64,000 nucleotides of DNA, taken from the NCBI GenBank assembly GCA_028875725.1, contig JAPPCR010000006.1, positions 208,134 through 272,133 of the forward strand. Reading direction: 5' to 3'. Every line of letters starts with the position of its first letter. The stretch's first letter is position 1. Below the pieces are notes generated by a model that had not been told where the DNA came from, did no database searches, and saw only the letters and a program-made list of their open reading frames with translations. The position numbers and the translations under genes were made by a program. Positions 43,893-50,431 of the stretch are shown in pieces. This stretch comes from Acidobacteriota bacterium (GTDB lineage Bacteria > Acidobacteriota > Thermoanaerobaculia > Multivoradales > Multivoraceae).

Positions 43893-45659
43893 ATGTCGTG
43901 TAGGACGCTGGCATGGGCCGGTGCGGCCGTCTGTGGTCTCGGCCTTCTCCACTCCGTGGTGGAGGCGCAGCCGGCGTTTCCGGGTCGTGAGCCGAACGTG
44001 CGCCGCATCGAGTCCGGGTCGGTCGACTCACGACCGCTGCAAGTCAGGCTGCGACGGCCTGACGCCGCGGAGTTGAGGGCTTATGCGGCCGCGGCGGAGC
44101 GGGAAGCGCGGCGGCCGCACATGACGGCGGTGATCGGCTTTCACCGTGGCGTGCCGGGCCCCTTCGAGGGCGACCTGTCGGACCGGTTGTCATGGACACT
44201 GGCGAGGGACGGGTTTCGGGTGAGCACCGTGACGGTGACGTCGCCTGGCGCCGACTCGGTGCGGCTCGGCATCCGCGCGGCCCTGCCCGAGGGCGGCGAG
44301 ATCCGGTTCTTCGGGGGGCCTCACGACTCGACCTTCGCTCCGGTGACGCACGAGTTCGCACCCGACTACGACGGTCCGTTTCTGACGTGGTCTCCGACCG
44401 TTGAGGGGAGCACGGTCGAGGTCGAGATCTCGCTGCCGCCGGGGGCGGACGTCGATGGCGTGCGATTCGCGATCGAGGTGGTGGCTCACGACGGGAAACC
44501 GGAGCGGATTCGCTCCCGGACCACGACCCCATCGTGCAGCGACTTCGATGGCATCGACGTCGCCTGCATCACGTCGAGCAGCGATCTTCCTGCCGAGGCG
44601 AGGGACTCCACCGTTCGGATTCGGGTCGAGACGCCGCGAACCGGGCTTTCCAGCACCTGTACGGCGGTTCTCCTGGACGACAGGGACGGAGACGACAACA
44701 CGCAGTACCTGTTGACGGCCATGCACTGCCTCGACGTGGACGGGCCCGCGACGGCCCAGTCCGTCAGCGTCAGGTGGAACCACGGGTACACCGAGTGCGA
44801 CGGCGACACGCTGGAATCGCCTCTCCAGGAAACGACGGGAGGCACGTTTATCGTGCGGCCCTTGCCCCACTACGACATGGTTCTGCTGCGCTTTCGTGCC
44901 GCCGCGCTGCCGTTGCCTTCGGGACGGAGCGGCGTGTCCTGGGACACTTCCAGCACGCCGGCGGCAAGCGCAAGCGAGGACATTCACGAGTGGCTCTTCT
45001 ACCAGGGGCGGAGACGCACTTCCTCCGACGCGGTCTTCGGCGTTCATCACACCGGGCAAACCATGGACCGGCTTGCGACGGTCGTGGACGTGAAGAGGTA
45101 CTCCGCGGGTGTCGTCATGCCGGAGAAAGCGTGCCTCCTGACATCCGGCGACACGTGCGTCAGCGCGGGCCGTGTCCTGCGGTCGTACGTCCCGGTGCTT
45201 CTTCCGGACAAGGACACAACCGTTCCCGAGGGAGGCGACGCGGGACCCGGAGCGAGTGGGTCGCCACTGTTCCTGCAAAACAGCTCCGACCTGGTTGGAG
45301 TCCTTTCGGTTGGGGGGTGCTGGTTGCAGGGCGCCGTGACGGACATCGCCGTGACGAACGGCGGCTCCGGCTACACGGTCGCGCCGACCGTAACGATCGA
45401 AGGCCCGGACTCGTCCGGTACCACGGCGACCGCCTCGGCGACCGTCGCTTCGGGCGTCGTGACGGCGATCACCGTGACGGACGGCGGTTCCGGCTATGTC
45501 GGGGCGCCGACCGTGACGATCGACGGTGTCGGCACGGGAGCGTCCGCTACGTCAACGGTTACCTTGAACGACAAGGAGATCGAGCTGTTGTACGCGCCGT
45601 TCCATCGGTTCTGGGAGTTCGCCCAGCACTGGCTCGATCCGTCCGGCGCGACGGCCTAG
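43893..45659 (+). CDS. Secreted trypsin-like (lysyl endopeptidase-type) serine protease, ended by an in-frame TAG
   Basis: 588 residues before the TAG. Signal peptide ([20 protein letters not shown]), an N-terminal prodomain-like part (about 25-215), then a chymotrypsin-fold domain: LLTAMHC with His-278, [10 protein letters not shown] with Asp-328 and GASGSPLF with Ser-455, together with the paired Cys pattern of lysyl endopeptidase-like enzymes. About 75 residues with two [20 protein letters not shown] repeats are inserted after VLSVGGCW, near the end of the catalytic domain. The frame continues without break after the TAG into GNDHGDTYEDG and on to 46760, so the stop appears to split a longer protein. 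The ATG at 43893 has GGAGG just upstream; box D drives it. It is probably still an active protease if the short form folds. Confidence 0.85.
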   Translation: MSCRTLAWAGAAVCGLGLLHSVVEAQPAFPGREPNVRRIESGSVDSRPLQVRLRRPDAAELRAYAAAAEREARRPHMTAVIGFHRGVPGPFEGDLSDRLSWTLARDGFRVSTVTVTSPGADSVRLGIRAALPEGGEIRFFGGPHDSTFAPVTHEFAPDYDGPFLTWSPTVEGSTVEVEISLPPGADVDGVRFAIEVVAHDGKPERIRSRTTTPSCSDFDGIDVACITSSSDLPAEARDSTVRIRVETPRTGLSSTCTAVLLDDRDGDDNTQYLLTAMHCLDVDGPATAQSVSVRWNHGYTECDGDTLESPLQETTGGTFIVRPLPHYDMVLLRFRAAALPLPSGRSGVSWDTSSTPAASASEDIHEWLFYQGRRRTSSDAVFGVHHTGQTMDRLATVVDVKRYSAGVVMPEKACLLTSGDTCVSAGRVLRSYVPVLLPDKDTTVPEGGDAGPGASGSPLFLQNSSDLVGVLSVGGCWLQGAVTDIAVTNGGSGYTVAPTVTIEGPDSSGTTATASATVASGVVTAITVTDGGSGYVGAPTVTIDGVGTGASATSTVTLNDKEIELLYAPFHRFWEFAQHWLDPSGATA

Positions 45660-45716
45660 GGCAACGACCACGGTGACACCTACGAGGACGGCACCGTCAT
45701 CGGTCTCGGGGAGACG

Positions 45717-46760
45717 GTGGAGGGCACTCTGAAAAGGTGGGGAGAGTACGACTACTTCCGCTATCGCCACCGCGGTGGCCGCGTGACGTTGAGCGGATCA
45801 AGAAGCACTTCCGGGCCGGTGCAGATCATCATGGAGTCGGCTGATCGGGAGGCCGGCTTCTGGGCATACGGTTTCCGCGTCAACGAGTTGACGTTCACGG
45901 TGAGCGCGCCCGCTGGCGACTACACGTTGGTCGTGACCGATGTCGGCTATGTCAACAACGAGCCGTACGTTCTTGGCTTGAGTGCTGCCGCACCTGATCC
46001 TCCCCCGGGCGGCGGTGGCCCCCCGGGCGGTGGCACGCCGCCGCCGCCCGAACCCGAGCCGCCCCCGCCCGAGCCCGAGCCGCCCCCGCCCCCGCCCCCG
46101 CCCCCGCCCCCGCCCCCATCTCGACCTCCTACGGCGGCGTTCTCGGTGCAGGGTGCGACCTGCGACGCGGACCTCTGCCGCGCGCTGACCGGCAAGGCCC
46201 TGCGCTTCACCGACACGAGCACCGGGACCGTGCGGTTCCGTCGCTGGGAGTTCGGGGACGGCAAGACGTCGCGGTCCGGCACGCCGGTGCATTCCTGGTC
46301 GTCGCCGGGCTTTCGCGAAGTGACACTCGAGGTGAGCGACGGCACGTCGCCCTCCACGGCGCGGCGGATGTTTCTGGTCGAGGCCGCGGAACCGAAAGGG
46401 ACGTGCGCCGTGGACGCGGAGACGTTGTGTCTTCAGGACTCGCGCTACGAGGTCCGGGTGGAGTGGCAGTCGCCCGACGGCGAGATCGGCGCGGGCCGCG
46501 TGGTCCATGCGGGGACGAACGACTCGGGGCTGTTCAGTTTCTTCGACCATGACAACTGGGAGATGCTGGTCAAGGTCCTGGACGGCTGCGCGGCGAACGG
46601 CCACGTTTGGGTGTTCGGCGGGGCGACGACGGACCTGGGTTACCTGATCCGGGTGACGGACACCGTGACCGGCGCGGTGAAGGAGTATCGCAACGAGCCG
46701 GGCACGCCGGCGGCCGCGATCGCCGACGTTGCGGCGTTTACCGAGGGTTGCAGGCAGTAG
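45717..46760 (+). CDS. C-terminal part of the split protease: PPC-like, (P/EP)n linker, PKD and family-2 domain
   Basis: Same frame as the protease, from 19 codons after its TAG (first GTG at 45717; open coding resumes immediately at 45660). Contents: a pre-peptidase C-terminal-like beta domain (GDTYEDGTVIGLGETVEGTL, YDYFRYRHRGG, GDYTLVVTDVGYVNN), a long Pro-rich linker, a PKD domain (FTDTSTGTVRFRRWEFGDGKTS, WSSPGFREVTLEVSDG) and the C-terminal domain shared with the two genes downstream (LCLQDSRYEVRVEWQ, NDSGLFSFFDHDNWEMLVKVLDGC). There is no ribosome binding site or signal peptide, so by itself it is unlikely to be made and exported. It makes sense only as the end of the upstream protein, through readthrough, or as a remnant. 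Confidence 0.7.
   Translation: MEGTLKRWGEYDYFRYRHRGGRVTLSGSRSTSGPVQIIMESADREAGFWAYGFRVNELTFTVSAPAGDYTLVVTDVGYVNNEPYVLGLSAAAPDPPPGGGGPPGGGTPPPPEPEPPPPEPEPPPPPPPPPPPPPSRPPTAAFSVQGATCDADLCRALTGKALRFTDTSTGTVRFRRWEFGDGKTSRSGTPVHSWSSPGFREVTLEVSDGTSPSTARRMFLVEAAEPKGTCAVDAETLCLQDSRYEVRVEWQSPDGEIGAGRVVHAGTNDSGLFSFFDHDNWEMLVKVLDGCAANGHVWVFGGATTDLGYLIRVTDTVTGAVKEYRNEPGTPAAAIADVAAFTEGCRQ
46082..46117 (+). repeat. (GCCCCC)6 tract coding polyproline
   Basis: Six perfect GCCCCC hexamers encode a run of Pro in the linker. The opposite strand is a G5 series that could form a G-quadruplex. The unit keeps the reading frame when its copy number changes. Confidence 0.8.
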
Positions 46761-46803
46761 CCGATTCGGCGCGTCCTCCCTCCTTTCTCTGCGTCTCCAG
46801 ACC

Positions 46804-46844
46804 TTCTATCTGGGAGATGTGGAAGGCACCCAACTTGGTGTATC
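46804..46844 (+). promoter_or_regulatory. Regulon box E, upstream of the frameshifted gene
   Basis: TTCTATCT-GGGAGATG (46804-46819), 19 nt, TGTATC (46839-46844) in ACTTGGTGTATC. The left arm is shorter than in the other boxes, but the GGGAGATG and the spacing are kept. The ATG is 28 nt further on. Confidence 0.6.
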
Positions 46845-46872
46845 AGGATGCAGGCGCTTACCGCCGAACTTC

Positions 46873-47322
46873 ATGCGCACCCGACCGAAGCGACATCAGC
46901 CAGCGTCGGCGCTTGGCCGTTCTGTGTTCGTGGCAGCTCTCGTCATGGGAGCGTGGGCGGAAGAGTCGCACGCGCAGAACACGCATCCGGAAGTAAGGGT
47001 CTCCTGGGATCGGTCGGACTTCAGTCTTCGGGAAGGCCAGAAGACCGGCATTCGAGTCCGGGTTGACCGCGGGAACCCGGGCGACCCGTCGGGTTCTATA
47101 GAGAGTCACTCACCACGGCGGAGCGGCCCAGGGCGACTACGCCACCAGCGGCATCTGGGTCGTCGACCCGGACGACCTGACGGGGGGTGTCTACATAAGG
47201 GCCATTCCGGACGACCTCGACGACGACTGCGAGTGGTTGGAGCTCCGTCTCGTTCCGAGGTCCTCTGGTGTGACCGTCAGCGATCAGCCGTTGCGGATCA
47301 GGATCGTCGACGACGATGGTGA
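46873..47322 (+). pseudogene. 5' part of a frameshifted secreted Calx-beta-like/PKD gene
   Basis: Begins MRTRPKRHQPASALGRSVFVAALVMGAW with a signal peptide ending SHAQ, then HPEVRVSWDRSDFSLREGQK. It is nearly the same protein and DNA as the N-terminus of paralogue 2 (14183-15685). At about 47102 it has one base fewer than that gene (TATAGAGAGTCACTC against TATAGAAAGGTCACTC), after which this frame is nonsense. The coding continues in the next frame to 48115. A single-base deletion, either real or a sequencing error, explains it. Reading the two parts together gives an exported protein of about 410 residues: Calx-beta, (EP)n linker, PKD, family-2 C-terminal domain. Confidence 0.75.
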
Positions 47323-48115
47323 AGCGGTCGACTGCGGGGAAGGCTGGCCCTCGGTTGGCAGCGGTCCACCTCCGGCCGAGCCCGCGCCCGGGCCGGAGCC
47401 CGAACCCGAACCGGAACCAGAACCAGAGCCGGAACCCGAACCAGAGCCGGAACCCGAACCTCCTCCGCCCCCGGTGCCGCCGGTGGCGTCGTTCAGCGTC
47501 GACATGCCCTGCGAGGACGGCCTGTGCCGCGCCCGGACGGGCGGCGACGTGACGTTCACCGACACGAGTTCGGGCACCGTGGCGCGGCGCTCCTGGGACT
47601 TCGAGTCCACGGGCAGGGCACGGTCCGCGAAGAGCGTCGAGCATGACTGGTCCTCGCCGGGCTTCTACCGCGCGACGCTGACGGTCGAGGGCGCCGGCGC
47701 CGAGTCGACGGCGTCGCGGATGTTCCGGGTGGATGCGGCCGAGCCGGCCGGGAGCTGCGTCCCGGGGCCGGAGACGTCCTGCCTGCAGGACTCGCGCTAC
47801 GAGGTCGAGGTGGAGTGGCAGGGGTCGGACGGCGGGTTCAGCGCGGCCCGCGTGGTGCATGCGGGCACGAACGACTCGGGGCTGTTCAGTTTCTTCGACG
47901 GCGACAACTGGGAGATGCTGATCAAGGTCCTGGACGGTTGCTCGATCAACGGCCACGTCTGGGTGTACGCGGCTTCGGCGACGTCCCTGCCGTTCGAGCT
48001 GTCGATCACGGACACGGCGACCGGCGAGGTGTACCGCTACTCGAAGGGCGCGGAGGAGTTCGGGGCGCTGGCCGACCCGGCGGCCTTCGAGAACTCCTGC
48101 CCGGCCGGGCGCTAG
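47237..48115 (+). CDS. 3' part of the frameshifted gene: (EP)n linker, PKD, family-2 C-terminal domain
   Basis: 292 residues from a TTG; coding in this frame really begins at the frameshift near 47103. It starts with the end of the Calx-beta-like module (LELRLVPRSSG, RIRIVDDDGEAVDCGEG), almost identical to paralogue 2. A (EP)n linker, a PKD domain (FTDTSSGTVARRSWDFES, WSSPGFYRATLTVEG) and the shared C-terminal domain follow (CLQDSRYEVEVEWQGSDGG, GTNDSGLFSFFDGDNWEMLIKVLDGC, INGHVWVYAASAT, TDTATGEVYRYS). Alone it has no signal peptide or ribosome binding site. The next gene is 14 bp downstream and probably cotranscribed. Confidence 0.72.
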   Translation: MELRLVPRSSGVTVSDQPLRIRIVDDDGEAVDCGEGWPSVGSGPPPAEPAPGPEPEPEPEPEPEPEPEPEPEPEPPPPPVPPVASFSVDMPCEDGLCRARTGGDVTFTDTSSGTVARRSWDFESTGRARSAKSVEHDWSSPGFYRATLTVEGAGAESTASRMFRVDAAEPAGSCVPGPETSCLQDSRYEVEVEWQGSDGGFSAARVVHAGTNDSGLFSFFDGDNWEMLIKVLDGCSINGHVWVYAASATSLPFELSITDTATGEVYRYSKGAEEFGALADPAAFENSCPAGR

Positions 48116-48129
48116 TTGGAGGAGGCAGG

Positions 48130-49383
48130 ATGACTACAAGACCGAACCGCTCGACTCGAACTCGACACCTGCGTTGGACGCCGGGCTGGCTGCCTCATGC
48201 CGGTCTGCTGGTGATCCTCCTGGGCTCGGCGTCGTCCGCATGGCCGCAGGACACGACGCCGCCTGGGTTGATGCGAACTTCCGAGTACAACAGCTCGAGC
48301 GGAACCTGGATCCTCTTCATCAACGAGCGGCTCGACATGGACTCGACGCCGGCGAAAGAGGCCTTCCAGTTCCAGATATGCAGCGTTGACTGGAGTCTGA
48401 GCGGCGTGCGCGTCGGGAGCTACGGCCCGTTCTCGGACAACCGCGGTCGTTCGCTCGAGTTGACCCTGAGTCCGATTCCGACACTGGAGCAGGAACGCCA
48501 ACCTTGGAGGCTGGTCTACACGCCGCCTTCGGAGAACCCGCTCCAGGATCTCGCGGGCAACCTCATGCCGGCCTTTGACAGGTCTTCTCGAAGTACCAAC
48601 CAACTCGCCTGCGGCAGTCCTCCTGGCGGCGGTCCGCGGCCACCGGAACCGCCGCCGCCGCAACCCGAGCCGCAACCCGAGCCGGAGCCCGAGCCCGAGC
48701 CGGAGCCGGAGCCGCCACCACCACCACCCCCTCCGCCGGTGCCGCCGGAGGCCGCCTTTGCCGTCGACGCGCCGTGCGCGGACGGGCTGTGCCGGGCGGC
48801 CACCAGCGAGGAGGTCACGTTCACGGACACGAGTTCCGGCACCGTCGCGCGGCGCTCCTGGGACTTCGGCGTCCCCGGAGGCAGGGCGCCGTCCGCCGCG
48901 ACGGTGCGCCACGCCTGGTCCTCGCCCGGCTTCCACGAGGTCACCCTGACCGTCGGCGGCGCCGACCACGAGTCCATTGCATCGCGGGTCTTCCTGGTCG
49001 AAGCCGCAGACCCCGCTGGCGCCTGCGAGCCGGACGGCGAGACGATCTGTCTCCAGGACTCCCGCTACCAGGTGCGGGCCACTTGGAGCGATGCGGACGG
49101 TGAAACTCAGCCGGCGCGGGCGGTGCGCGCCGGCACGAACGATTCCGGCCTGCTCTGGTTCCACGATACCGAGAACTGGGAGGCGCTGGTCAAGGTGCTC
49201 GACGGTTGCGCGATCAACGGCGCGGACTGGGTGTTCGCCGCCTCGGCGACGACTCTGGGGTTCAGGATCGAGGTGACGGACACGGTGACCGCCGAGGTCA
49301 GGGAGTACAGCAACGAACCTGGCCGTCAGGCGGACGCGGTCGCCGACACGGCGGCCTTCACCGGCCGCTGCGCGAGCAGGTGA
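48130..49383 (+). CDS. Secreted SwmB-like/(EP)n/PKD/family-2 domain protein
   Basis: 417 residues, intact. Signal peptide PHAGLLVILLGSASSAWPQ. The N-terminal SwmB-like module (NERLDMDSTPAKEAFQF, YTPPSENPLQDLAGNLM) is the same type as in the minus-strand paralogues at 12.7-21.5 kb, but here it is joined to a PKD domain (FTDTSSGTVARRSWDFGV, WSSPGFHEVTLTVGG) and the C-terminal domain CLQDSRYQVRATW...KVLDGCAINGADWVFAAS...VTDTVTAEV. That C-terminal domain resembles one I have seen attached to secreted proteins of Acidobacteria-like genomes; its function is unknown. The ATG follows GGAGGCAGG. Downstream of box E and the frameshifted gene. Confidence 0.87.
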   Translation: MTTRPNRSTRTRHLRWTPGWLPHAGLLVILLGSASSAWPQDTTPPGLMRTSEYNSSSGTWILFINERLDMDSTPAKEAFQFQICSVDWSLSGVRVGSYGPFSDNRGRSLELTLSPIPTLEQERQPWRLVYTPPSENPLQDLAGNLMPAFDRSSRSTNQLACGSPPGGGPRPPEPPPPQPEPQPEPEPEPEPEPEPPPPPPPPPVPPEAAFAVDAPCADGLCRAATSEEVTFTDTSSGTVARRSWDFGVPGGRAPSAATVRHAWSSPGFHEVTLTVGGADHESIASRVFLVEAADPAGACEPDGETICLQDSRYQVRATWSDADGETQPARAVRAGTNDSGLLWFHDTENWEALVKVLDGCAINGADWVFAASATTLGFRIEVTDTVTAEVREYSNEPGRQADAVADTAAFTGRCASR

Positions 49384-49481
49384 ACGGTGGCGCGGTGGTC
49401 CGTGCCCTCACCGCCTTGCGCCGTACTGGCACGGAACCGACGGTTTCGCAGTCAGGCCCGCAGAGTGGCGACCGCCAGACC

Positions 49482-50312
49482 CTAGCGAACCGTCGCGATG
49501 GAGGCCGGCTCGCCGAGCCACAGCGCCGGGTCGACCCGTTCTCCCTGCCAGCGGATGCCGAAGTGCAGATGCGGGCCGGTGGATCGTCCGGTCGAGCCGA
49601 CGGTGCCGATCCGGTGCCCGCGGGACACCTCGTCCCCCTGCTCGACGAACACCTCGTGCAGGTGGAAGTACATGCTGATCAGGCCGTTGCCGTGGTCGAG
49701 AAACACCGCGTTGCCGGAGAAGAAGAACTCCCCGGCCAAAGCGACGACGGCGTTCTCGACAGCCAGTACGGGCGTACCCTGGGGTACGGCGTAGTCGGCG
49801 CCGGTGTGGGGCGAGCGCGGCTCGCCGTTGATGATCCGCTTCGCGCCGAAGCGGCCGCCGGCAGGCATTTTCTCGAGCGGCGCGCCCAGCGGCAGGGAGA
49901 ACCTCGGTTTGCCCTGCCGTCCCCACAGCTTGCCGATCAGGGCGTTCTCACGCTGCACGCGAGCCAGGTTCTCGGGTGACAGATCGACGCGACTCCGGTC
50001 CTTGATCTCGAGTCGCTGCACGGAGTAGGGGTACTCGCCGAGACCGATGTGCAGCTTCTCCCGCCGGCCATCCCGGTCGCGCTGGGCGATCACGTCGGCG
50101 GTTCGGGTCAGGCCGACGGGCACCAGGCAGCCGGGTTCTCCGGCGACCACGGTGGGTGCGAAGGCGCGGTCGCGGACGAGGCAGCGTTCGATGCCTTCGC
50201 CCGGCCAGTGGACGAGGCTTCCGGGGGCCGCGGTCTGGGCGGTCAGCGGATGAGCGACGACGGTGAGGACAGCGATGGCGCCGAGTGTGGCGATGGAGCG
50301 GAGCGGGTCCAT
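49482..50312 (-). CDS. M23 family metallopeptidase
   Basis: 276 residues. A LytM-type peptidoglycan endopeptidase, or a non-catalytic relative controlling amidases. Signal peptide MDPLRSIATLGAIAVLTVVAHPLTAQ. Residues about 30-160 form an uncharacterised N-terminal part with VQRLEIKDRSRVDLSPENL. The M23 domain has PHTGADYAVPQGTPV (His and Asp zinc ligands), FLDHGNGLISMYFHLHE and GPHLHFGI (HxH zinc ligand), so the active site is complete. TATAGT ends 6 nt before the ATG: a leaderless transcript. Divergent from the amidase operon. Confidence 0.9.
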   Translation of the reverse strand: MDPLRSIATLGAIAVLTVVAHPLTAQTAAPGSLVHWPGEGIERCLVRDRAFAPTVVAGEPGCLVPVGLTRTADVIAQRDRDGRREKLHIGLGEYPYSVQRLEIKDRSRVDLSPENLARVQRENALIGKLWGRQGKPRFSLPLGAPLEKMPAGGRFGAKRIINGEPRSPHTGADYAVPQGTPVLAVENAVVALAGEFFFSGNAVFLDHGNGLISMYFHLHEVFVEQGDEVSRGHRIGTVGSTGRSTGPHLHFGIRWQGERVDPALWLGEPASIATVR

Positions 50313-50318
50313 TGGACA

Positions 50319-50324
50319 ACTATA
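50319..50324 (-). promoter_or_regulatory. -10 element of the M23 peptidase gene
   Basis: TATAGT on the minus strand, 6 nt before the ATG at 50312. Transcription from this site would begin at the start codon itself. The hexamer sits inside a small ATTGG/CCAAT inverted repeat. Confidence 0.5.
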
Positions 50325-50340
50325 GCCAATCGTGCATAGG

Positions 50341-50354
50341 CGAGCCCGGGCTCG
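50341..50354. promoter_or_regulatory. 14-bp perfect palindrome between M23 and amidase genes
   Basis: CGAGCCCGGGCTCG lies in the divergent intergenic region upstream of the menaquinone-containing operon. It may be an operator; GC content makes chance palindromes more likely here. Confidence 0.3.
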
Positions 50355-50431
50355 AGGGCGGTCATGCTGGAAGGACGCGGTACGCTTGGCCTCTTGTGCG
50401 GCGATCGGTTGCCGCGTCGGAGAGGTGTCCC

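Noticed and set aside
45657..45659. TAG read as an amino acid by general recoding (pyrrolysine or amber suppression)
   Set aside because: Other genes in the window, such as those ending at 12606, 12668 and 52774, use TAG as a normal stop, and no suppressor tRNA or pyl gene is present.
45800..46604. Minus-strand open frame of 268 codons over the split protease
   Set aside because: Arg-rich shadow product; the plus frame has PPC-like, PKD and C-terminal domains.
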